59,054 nucleotides of DNA from JADJWR01 sp964509545 (GTDB taxonomy: Bacteria > Pseudomonadota > Gammaproteobacteria > Burkholderiales > Burkholderiaceae_F), in assembly GCA_964509545.1 (NCBI GenBank), contig CAZDXQ010000019.1, positions 1-59,054 of the forward strand, read 5' to 3'. Positions within the stretch are counted from its first letter, which is position 1, and each line of letters starts with the position of its first letter. Both the position numbers and the translations under genes were made by a program. Below the pieces are notes generated by a model. It was not told where the DNA came from. It saw only the letters and a list, made by a program, of their open reading frames with translations, and ran no database searches. Shown one piece after another: positions 52,891 to 59,054 of this stretch.

Positions 52891-53307
52891 GACACCACGG
52901 CCGATGGTTTTGCGTTCGCCACCGGTGCGGCGGCGCGGCGCGCCAAGCAGCCGGTCGAGGCGAAGCCGACGCGGGGACGGTGAGGCGAGGGCGCGCGAAG
53001 CATCACGAATCCGTGGTCATTCACCGGCAGGCGCCCCCACCGTTGAGACGCCGCTGCGGCCCGCGTCGAACAACCCGCTGACGTGCGCCGAGGGACCGAT
53101 TCCCGGCCGCGAACGAAGGCGGGAACGGCTCATCAAGACGCCGCGACCGATGACGGAGAGATCGTCTCCGGAACGCGCGCGGCACGGGCGCAGCAAGCTC
53201 ATCGCCGCATTATCGCTGCCCAGCAGAGCCGGCTGCCGCCGCGCAGGCGCGCGGAAGCAGCCGTCCGGCTGCAGCGTGGTGGATTGCGGCCGCTGCGCCT
53301 GCGCTCG
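52891..53307. other. Region between patatin and phasin genes, with a degenerate copy of the patatin start
   Basis: About 417 bases with no intact gene. On the minus strand near 53125-53170 the translation IGRGVLMSRSRLRSRPGIG resembles IGRGVMSRGAPSRRPRIG around the real patatin start (52890), suggesting a decayed partial duplication of that region. Resemblance is by eye only. Confidence 0.4.
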
Positions 53308-53778
53308 TCAGGCCGTGGCAGCGGCCTTCTTCGCGGTGCGCTTGCGCGGCGCAGCCTTCTTCGCCGGGCCGCCGGAGAGCTTGTTGACGCTGGCGGTCAG
53401 CTTCTCGACGCGCTGGGTCAACTCGGTGATCTCCTTGTTGGTCGGCACGCCAAGTCGCTTCAACGCGCGCTCGACACGTTCCTCGAACACGCTTTCCAGC
53501 TTGTCCCAGGTGCCATTGGCCTGGTGCTGAACCCGGCCGGCAAACCTGCCGATCCTGCTGGTGACTTCGTTGACCTTGTCTTCTGTGACGCGCATTGTCC
53601 GCTTCTGGATCGAGTTGCCTTCGCGCACCAGCGCCTCGAAGACCTTGGTGCCTTCCTGCTGCGCCTTGGAAAAAGCGCCGACGCCGGCCAGCCAGATCTG
53701 CTGCGCCGAGTCCTTGATTGCTGCGGCCAGCTGGCTGTCGCTGTGGCCGCCGGCCTTCGCCCTGAGTTTCTTGACCAT
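53308..53778 (-). CDS. phaP: Polyhydroxyalkanoate granule-associated phasin
   Basis: A 156-residue phasin of the PhaF/PHA_granule_1 type. The amphipathic N-terminal helix (SQLAAAIKDSAQQIWLAGVGAFSKAQQEGTKVFEALVREG) coats the granule; a coiled-coil middle (EERVERALKRLGVPTNKEITELTQRVEKLTASVNKL) oligomerises; the C-terminal AKKAAPRKRTAKKAAATA is a histone-like, Lys/Ala-rich DNA-binding tail, which in PhaF links granules to the nucleoid. MVKK at 53778 or the Met before it at 53781 is the start. No phaC or phaB lies in the window. Confidence 0.9.
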   Translation of the reverse strand: MVKKLRAKAGGHSDSQLAAAIKDSAQQIWLAGVGAFSKAQQEGTKVFEALVREGNSIQKRTMRVTEDKVNEVTSRIGRFAGRVQHQANGTWDKLESVFEERVERALKRLGVPTNKEITELTQRVEKLTASVNKLSGGPAKKAAPRKRTAKKAAATA

Positions 53779-53993
53779 CACTGCTCCTTAGTTTGGCAGG
53801 CCGCCTATTCGCGCAGCCTCGCAGCAAAGTGTATGTATTCGTCATCGAGCGCGGGCACTAATGGCGTAGAGGCGCCTCTCTAGCAGCGGCGTCGTGACGC
53901 CGATGCTGCGCCCGCAAGAGCCTGCCCTATAGAATCGCCGGGGCTTCGACAAGAACACGTTTGGGCACTGCCCGCAGATCAAGGAGACCGCAG

Positions 53994-55997
53994 ATGCAGT
54001 ACTTCGTCACCGGCGCGTCCGGGTTCATCGGCCGGCGTCTCGTCGCCAGACTGCTTGCCCGTCGCGGTGCCGTGGTGTTTTTCCTGATCCGGCCGTCGAG
54101 CCGCGACAAGGTGGCCGAACTGCTCGACTACTGGGGCGTGGACGAGAAGCGCGCGCGTCCGGTGTACGGCGATCTGGCGCAGCCGAAGCTGGGGCTTGCC
54201 AAGGCGGCACTGAAGGAACTCGGCGCCATCGACCACTTCTTCCATCTGGCGGCGATCTACGACCTCGGGGCCCACGCCGAGAGCCAGATCCAGATCAACA
54301 TCGAAGGCACGCGCAACGCGGTCGTCGCGGCCAACGAGATGAAGGCCGGCTGCTTCGAGCATGTGTCGTCGATTGCCGCCGCCGGCCTGTACGAAGGCGT
54401 GTTCCGCGAGGACATGTTCGACGAGGCGGAGAACCTCGACCACCCGTACTTCCAGACCAAGCACGAGTCGGAAAAGATCGTGCGCAAGGAATGCAGGGTG
54501 CCGTGGCGCGTGTACCGGCCTTCGTTGGTGGTCGGCGACAGCAAGACCGGCGAGATGGACAAGATCGACGGCCCGTACTACTTCTTCAAGCTGATCCAGC
54601 GCATGCGGCAGATGCTGCCGCCCTGGATGCCGACCATCGGCGTCGAGGGCGGGCGCATCAACATCGTGCCGGTGGATTTCGTCGTCGCCGCGGTCGACCA
54701 CATCGCCCACCTGAAGGGGCACGACGGCAAGGCATTCCACATCGTCGACCCGACGCCGTACCGGGTCGGCGACATCCTGAACATCTTCGCCGAGGCCGCG
54801 CACGCGCCGCAGTTCGCGCTGCGCGTGAACGCGGCGCTGCTCGGCTTTATCCCCAGCAGCGTCAAGAAGGGCCTGCTGGCGCTCACGCCGGTCAAGCGCA
54901 TCCGCAACGCGGTGATGAAGGACCTCGGGCTGCCCGAGGACATCATCACCTTCGTCAACTACCCGACCCGCTTCGACTGCCGCGAGACGACCGCGGCTCT
55001 GCGCGGCACCGGCATCGAATGCCCGCGCCTGCCCGACTACGCCTACCGGCTGTGGGACTACTGGGAGCGCAACCTCGACCCGGACCTGTTCATCGACCGC
55101 ACGCTCAAGGGCAAGGTGCAGGGCAAGGTGGTGCTCGTCACCGGCGGTTCGTCGGGCATCGGCCTGGCCGCTGCGCACAAGATCGCGCAGGCCGGCGCGA
55201 TCACCGTGATCGTCGGCCGCGACCAGGACAAGCTCGACGCCGCCAGGCAGGAGATCGTCGACGCGCTGGGCGAGAACCCCAACCGCGGCGAGGTGGTGAC
55301 GCTGTCGGCCGACCTCGCCAGCCTCGAAGGCTGCGACCAGATGGTGGCCTGGCTGGTGGGCAAGTACGGCGGCGTGGACGTGCTGATCAACAACGCCGGC
55401 CGCTCGATCCGGCGCGGCATCGAGTCCAGCTACGACCGCTTCCACGACTTCGAGCGGACCATGCAGCTGAACTACTTCGGCTGCCTGCGCACGACCATGG
55501 GCCTGCTGCCGCACATGGCGGCGAAGCGCTCCGGCCACGTGGTCAACATCAGCTCGATCGGCGTGCTGACCAACGCACCGCGCTTTTCGGCCTATGTGGC
55601 GAGCAAGGCGGCGCTGGACGCGTGGACGCGCTGCGCGGCCTCGGAATTCATCGACGTCGGCGTCACCTTCACCACGATCAACATGCCGCTGGTGCGCACG
55701 CCGATGATCGCGCCAACCAAGATCTACGAGAACGTGCCGACGCTCAGTCCCGACGAGGCGGCCGACCTGATCGTGCAGGCGATCGTCTACAAGCCGGTGC
55801 GCATCGCCACACGGCTGGGCGTGTTCGGGCAGATGCTGCACGCGGCGGCGCCGCGGGTGGCGCAGATCGTGATGAACACGACGTTCCGCATGTTCCCCGA
55901 TTCGGATCGCGCCAAGGGCGAGAAGGAGGCCGGCCGGCAGAAGGCCACCGCCGACCAGATCGCTCTGGCCAACCTGATGCGCGGCGTGCACTTCTGA
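53994..55997 (+). CDS. Two-domain fatty acyl-CoA reductase, alcohol-forming type
   Basis: A 667-residue protein with two fused short-chain dehydrogenase domains. The first opens MQYFVTGASGFIGRR and has HFFHLAAIYDLGA and a Tyr/Lys pair in YFQTKHESEK; the second has TGGSSGIG at 383-390, NNAGRSIRRGIESSYDRFHDFERTMQLNYFG and Tyr534/Lys538 in YVASK. The order and motif wording closely match the Marinobacter-type bacterial reductase that turns fatty acyl-CoA to fatty alcohol with two NADPH steps. ATG at 53994 follows AAGGAGACC. It lies beside the phasin gene, so storage-lipid metabolism is likely. No wax-ester synthase is in the window. Confidence 0.9.
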   Translation: MQYFVTGASGFIGRRLVARLLARRGAVVFFLIRPSSRDKVAELLDYWGVDEKRARPVYGDLAQPKLGLAKAALKELGAIDHFFHLAAIYDLGAHAESQIQINIEGTRNAVVAANEMKAGCFEHVSSIAAAGLYEGVFREDMFDEAENLDHPYFQTKHESEKIVRKECRVPWRVYRPSLVVGDSKTGEMDKIDGPYYFFKLIQRMRQMLPPWMPTIGVEGGRINIVPVDFVVAAVDHIAHLKGHDGKAFHIVDPTPYRVGDILNIFAEAAHAPQFALRVNAALLGFIPSSVKKGLLALTPVKRIRNAVMKDLGLPEDIITFVNYPTRFDCRETTAALRGTGIECPRLPDYAYRLWDYWERNLDPDLFIDRTLKGKVQGKVVLVTGGSSGIGLAAAHKIAQAGAITVIVGRDQDKLDAARQEIVDALGENPNRGEVVTLSADLASLEGCDQMVAWLVGKYGGVDVLINNAGRSIRRGIESSYDRFHDFERTMQLNYFGCLRTTMGLLPHMAAKRSGHVVNISSIGVLTNAPRFSAYVASKAALDAWTRCAASEFIDVGVTFTTINMPLVRTPMIAPTKIYENVPTLSPDEAADLIVQAIVYKPVRIATRLGVFGQMLHAAAPRVAQIVMNTTFRMFPDSDRAKGEKEAGRQKATADQIALANLMRGVHF

Positions 55998-56088
55998 GCG
56001 TCTGTCGGGAACGCCGCGCCGGCATCGTCCGTGCGATCCGGCGCGACGGGCGCGCCTGAACGATCCCGTTGCCGGATGAGGTGGAGCC

Positions 56089-56595
56089 ATGCGCCTGTAT
56101 GCGCTGATGCTTTTCCTGCACGTGCTCGCCGTCGTCGTCTGGGTCGGCGGCATGTTCCTGATGCACTTTGTCGTGCGGCCGGTGGCGGTGGCGCAGCTGC
56201 CGCCGCCACAGCGGCTGCCGCTGCTGGCCGACATCCTCGGCCGCTTCTTCAACTGGGTGACGGCGGCGGTGCTGCTGGTGCTGGCGAGCGGCGTGGCGAT
56301 GATCGTCGGCATCGGCGCCGCCGCGGGTGCAGCCGCAGCCGGACAGAGCGCTTTCGGCGAGGGCATGCGACTGGCGCACGCCAGCGTGCACCTGATGTTT
56401 GCCGGCGGCGTGCTGATGAGCCTGATCTTTGCGCTGATCCGCCTCGCGCCGTACGTGCGGCTGCGCAAGGCACTGGCGGCAAACCAGTTGCCGGCGGCGG
56501 CCGCCAACCTCGACCTGATCCGCAAACTGGTGGCAATGAACCTCGTGCTCGGCGTCCTGGTCATCGCCGTGGCCACCCTCGGCCGCGCCATCTAG
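56089..56595 (+). CDS. CopD-family membrane protein
   Basis: A 168-residue protein with four membrane helices: MRLYALMLFLHVLAVVVWVGGMFLMHFVV at the N-terminus, then helices near 55-75, 95-120 and 145-168. The His-rich first helix (LHVLAVVVWVGGMFLMH) is the family hallmark. CopD-like proteins bind copper or haem in the membrane; here the role is unknown. It begins about 90 bases after the acyl-CoA reductase gene. Confidence 0.82.
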   Translation: MRLYALMLFLHVLAVVVWVGGMFLMHFVVRPVAVAQLPPPQRLPLLADILGRFFNWVTAAVLLVLASGVAMIVGIGAAAGAAAAGQSAFGEGMRLAHASVHLMFAGGVLMSLIFALIRLAPYVRLRKALAANQLPAAAANLDLIRKLVAMNLVLGVLVIAVATLGRAI

Positions 56596-56751
56596 CCGCG
56601 CCGCCGGCGCCAGGCCGGCCGGCGTGCGCCATTGACGTCCGGCGCGAAAGGCGCTGATATCAGCCCTGCGGCAGGGCCGGGTACGGATCCGGGCGAATTC
56701 GCCCTTCGTGACGCGGCACGCACGTCGCGTCCTGCCGACGGAGAAAGGTCG

Positions 56752-57465
56752 ATGTCCAGTGCTTCCGCTACCGCTCGCCTCGGCGCCGGACGCGCGCTCT
56801 ACAGCTGGGCCGCGGTGGCCGCGATCCTCGTCGTCTTCGCCGGGTTCGCGCGCAGCTACTACCTGAAGGGCCTGTTCGGAGCACCGTCGCTGTCGGCGCT
56901 GGTGCACGCGCACGGCATCGTGATGAGCCTGTGGTTTCTGCTGTTCTTCGCCCAGGCGAAGCTCGTCGCCGCGCGTCGCATCGATCTGCATCGTCGCCTC
57001 GGCATCGCCGGCGCGTTGCTCGCGTTGCTGGTGGTCGTCGTCGGCGTATCGACGGCGATCGCCGCCGCAGCGCGCGGCGTCAGCCCGGGCCCGCCGCCGC
57101 TCGTGTTTCTGGTCGTCCCGCTCGGCGACATGGCCGTCTTTGCGATCCTCGCCGGCAGCGGGCTGGCGCTGCGCCGGCGCAGCGACACGCACAAGCGGCT
57201 GATGCTGCTCGCTTCGGTCGGCATGCTGACGGCGGCATTCGCGCGGGTGCCGCTCGGCTTCATCGCTGCAGGCGGACTGCCGCTGTATTTCGCGCTGACC
57301 GATCTGTGCGTGCTGGCCTGCGCCGCCTATGACACGGTGCGGCACCGGCGGCTGCACCCGGCGATGCTCTGGGGCGTGCTGCTGATCGTCGTCTCGCAGC
57401 CGGCACGGTTGCTGCTTGCGGCGACGCCGGCGTGGCAGCAGTTCGCTGCTTGGCTCACCGGCTGA
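56752..57465 (+). CDS. Membrane protein of unknown function, His-rich six-to-seven helix type
   Basis: A 237-residue polytopic protein. The helices start at YSWAAVAAILVVFAGFARSYY, LVHAHGIVMSLWFLLFFAQAKLV and IDLHRRLGIAGALLALLVVVVGV; the H in HAHG and in DLHRRLG are spaced like membrane haem or metal ligands. Followed by DTHKRLMLLASVGMLTAAFARV. I do not name a family. ATG at 56752 is preceded by GAGAAAGG; the frame to 56632 is rejected. Similarity of layout to the CopD gene just before suggests related membrane redox roles. Confidence 0.7.
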   Translation: MSSASATARLGAGRALYSWAAVAAILVVFAGFARSYYLKGLFGAPSLSALVHAHGIVMSLWFLLFFAQAKLVAARRIDLHRRLGIAGALLALLVVVVGVSTAIAAAARGVSPGPPPLVFLVVPLGDMAVFAILAGSGLALRRRSDTHKRLMLLASVGMLTAAFARVPLGFIAAGGLPLYFALTDLCVLACAAYDTVRHRRLHPAMLWGVLLIVVSQPARLLLAATPAWQQFAAWLTG

Positions 57466-57478
57466 CCGGAGTGCAGCG

Positions 57479-57865
57479 ATGTCGCCCACCCCGCCCCCGG
57501 GATCGGCAAGCCGCCTCGATCGCCTGGTCGCGCAGGCCCGGCGCGAGCGCGAACTGCGCGAGAAGTCCTATCGCGAGCAGGCGCTGAAGCGGTATCCGTG
57601 GGTCTGCGCCCGCTGTGCGCGCGAGTTCACGCCGGCGACAGTGCAGCAGCTGACCGTGCATCACCGCGACCATAATCACGACAACAATCCCCCGGACGGC
57701 AGCAACTGGGAACTGCTATGCATCTATTGCCACGAAAACGAGCATGCAAGGCAGCTCGACAATGCCGGGCGGGCAGGCCGCGACCGCAGCGAGCCGGAAG
57801 CGCCGGCCACGCATCAGCCGTTTGCCGGGCTCGCAGCGTTGATCCAGAAGGGCAAGCCGCGATGA
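57479..57865 (+). CDS. HNH nuclease-like protein, YajD family
   Basis: A 128-residue protein with an HNH/zinc motif: CARCAREF with two Cys, VHHRDHNHDNNPPDGSNWELLC with the HNH His residues, and CHENEH. E. coli YajD is the closest kind that I recognise. It may be a nuclease, but family members are poorly studied. ATG at 57479 follows GGAG about nine bases upstream. It starts 13 bases after the previous gene and probably belongs to the same transcript. Confidence 0.85.
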   Translation: MSPTPPPGSASRLDRLVAQARRERELREKSYREQALKRYPWVCARCAREFTPATVQQLTVHHRDHNHDNNPPDGSNWELLCIYCHENEHARQLDNAGRAGRDRSEPEAPATHQPFAGLAALIQKGKPR

Positions 57866-57914
57866 CCTGCCGGCCGCTTCGCCTGCAAAGGCCTCCGGCG
57901 AGGGTCGGTTGACG

Positions 57915-58697
57915 ATGCAGACGCTGTCGGCGCTGCTCAACCGCCACCGCTCGATCCGCAAGTACCGCCCGGATCCGGTCGACCCGGCGCTGGTCGAGCG
58001 CGTCTGCGCCGACGCGATCGCCGGCGCGTCGTCTTCGGGCAACCTGAACAGTGTCTCGATGGTGCTCAGCCGCGACGCCGAGCGCCGGCGGCGGCTGTAC
58101 GAACTGCACTTCGAACAGCCGATGGTGCTGCAGGCGCCGCTGGCGATCACCTTCTGCGCCGATTGGTATCGCACGCGGCAGTGGCTTCGGCGCCGCGGCG
58201 CGCGCGACAACTTCAACAACCTGATCGGCTGGCACGTCGCGGCGTTCGACGCGATGATCGTGGCGCAGAACGTCTGCCTCGGTTTCGAGGCCGAGGCTCT
58301 GGGCATCTGCTACATGGGCACGACGCTGCATGCGATGGCGGAAATCGCGGCGTTTCTCGAACTGCCCGATACCTGCCTGCCGGTGACGACGATCGTCGTC
58401 GGCTGGCCCGACGAGGACCCACCCAAGCGCGACAGGCTGCCGCTGGCGGTGTTCCTGCACGAGGAACGGTATCGGCTGAGCGACGGCGCTCAGCTCGATG
58501 CGATGTACGCCGAACGCGAGGTGCGCGGCTGGGAACGCTACAACGCGATTCCCGGCATGACCGAGACGCTGCGCGCGCACGGCCTCACCTCGCTGGCGCA
58601 GTTCTACACCAGCGAGCTCAAGTACGATCCGGCGCAATTTGCGGCCGATTCGGCAAGGCTGCGGGCATTGCTCGAAGCCAAGCACTTCCTGCCCTGA
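57915..58697 (+). CDS. Nitroreductase-family flavoprotein (NfsA/NfrA-like)
   Basis: A 260-residue FMN-dependent oxidoreductase. The N-terminal RHRSIRKYRPDPVDPALVERV is the family opening; GASSSGNLNSVSMVL contributes FMN contacts; EAEALGICYMGT is the helix close to the flavin, and LPVTTIVVGWPDEDPP the conserved loop. The long C-terminal extension (ERYNAIPGMTETLRAHGL...LLEAKHFLP) is as in NfsA-type members. ATG at 57915 is preferred over the TTG at 57909. Substrate is unknown. Confidence 0.85.
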   Translation: MQTLSALLNRHRSIRKYRPDPVDPALVERVCADAIAGASSSGNLNSVSMVLSRDAERRRRLYELHFEQPMVLQAPLAITFCADWYRTRQWLRRRGARDNFNNLIGWHVAAFDAMIVAQNVCLGFEAEALGICYMGTTLHAMAEIAAFLELPDTCLPVTTIVVGWPDEDPPKRDRLPLAVFLHEERYRLSDGAQLDAMYAEREVRGWERYNAIPGMTETLRAHGLTSLAQFYTSELKYDPAQFAADSARLRALLEAKHFLP

Positions 58698-58858
58698 AGC
58701 GGATCGTGGCCGCCCCGGGCTGAAAACCGGGCGCGCCGACCGATCGTCCGGCCGCTGCCGCGAGGCCGTAACATGGCGGTCGTGGCAGTGCCCAATGCGG
58801 CGAGGCCAGTGGCGCGACGCCGATGGCCGGCGACGGGCCTAACGAGACAGGAGCAGGC

Positions 58859-59026
58859 GTGGCGAAACCCAACTACGCGTTCGAGAAACGACAGCGTGAT
58901 CTGGCGAAGCAGAAGAAGAAAGAGGAAAAGCGACTGAAGAAGGCGGCGACCAAGGAGGCGAAGACGCAGGACGCGCCCGAGACCACGTCGCCCATCCCCC
59001 CCGGAGAAGGTACCGGGTCCGGCTGA
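58859..59026 (+). CDS. Small lysine-rich conserved protein
   Basis: A 55-residue protein beginning MAKPNYAFEKRQRDLAKQKKKEEKRLKK with a GTG start and a good Shine-Dalgarno (CAGGAG at 58848-58853). The pattern KPNYxFEKRQ(R)(D)LAKxxKKEEK is shared by small proteobacterial proteins of unknown function. The N-terminal part should be a highly basic helix, and the tail is Thr/Pro/Gly-rich. Role unknown, possibly nucleic-acid or ribosome association. Confidence 0.8.
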   Translation: MAKPNYAFEKRQRDLAKQKKKEEKRLKKAATKEAKTQDAPETTSPIPPGEGTGSG

Positions 59027-59054
59027 CCGCCGCCGCGACCAGTCCCGGGTCTGA

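Overview
The window comes from a GC-rich betaproteobacterium, most likely Rhodocyclales or Burkholderiales. This rests on the scpB-rluB-rimP-nusA-infB-rbfA-truB-typA order, an imuA-imuB-dnaE2 mutagenesis cassette, a polyhydroxyalkanoate phasin and a PEP-CTERM/exosortase-type exopolysaccharide locus. Genus-level assignment is not possible from sequence reading alone. All family assignments are from recognised motifs and remembered family members; no database search was run.

Region 1 (1-18.1 kb) is an exosortase-associated exopolysaccharide locus on the + strand. It carries UDP-glucose dehydrogenase and a UDP-glucuronate epimerase, then a small 'HPr-rel-A' module: a twin-arginine-like secreted protein, a PqqD-type peptide chaperone, an HPr-kinase-related kinase and a nucleotidyltransferase. 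Next come a priming sugar transferase, the PrsK/PrsR two-component system, the PrsT TPR lipoprotein, TviB/TviC-type sugar-nucleotide enzymes, a trypsin-like protease and a YdcF-like protein. The exosortase itself is not in the window and is probably to the left.

Region 2 (18.1-26.1 kb) holds a secreted HExxHxxGxxH metallopeptidase (minus strand), a PEP-CTERM protein with its own terminator, an ICMT-like membrane methyltransferase, and a minus-strand GtrB/GtrA/membrane glycosyltransferase operon. Two near-consensus sigma-54 promoters, at 2787 (before the secreted HPr-rel-A protein) and 21278 (before the PEP-CTERM protein), tie these genes to PrsR, a sigma-54 activator encoded in the same window.

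Region 3 (26.3-36.4 kb) is an SOS mutagenesis island on the minus strand: lexA (with a perfect SOS box), imuA, a DinB-family gene, imuB, vapBC, dnaE2, then an AbrB/PIN pair and a diverged relic of the dnaE2 tail. A BrnT/BrnA pair diverges from lexA. Three toxin-antitoxin modules therefore sit in 10 kb, and dnaE2 (twice), imuB and the DinB-family gene carry in-frame palindromic or dispersed-repeat insertions.

Region 4 (37-48.6 kb) is core housekeeping: scpB, rluB, then a sigma-70 promoter and a terminator-like hairpin ahead of rimP-nusA-infB-rbfA-truB, followed by typA and a DMT-family exporter. Region 5 (48.7-59 kb) holds a PurM-like enzyme, a TPR protein, a TetR regulator, a patatin-like phospholipase and a phasin on the minus strand. 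On the + strand it has a two-domain alcohol-forming fatty acyl-CoA reductase, two membrane proteins, an HNH nuclease-like protein, a nitroreductase and a small lysine-rich protein. The phasin plus acyl-CoA reductase suggest storage-lipid metabolism (PHA and possibly wax esters).
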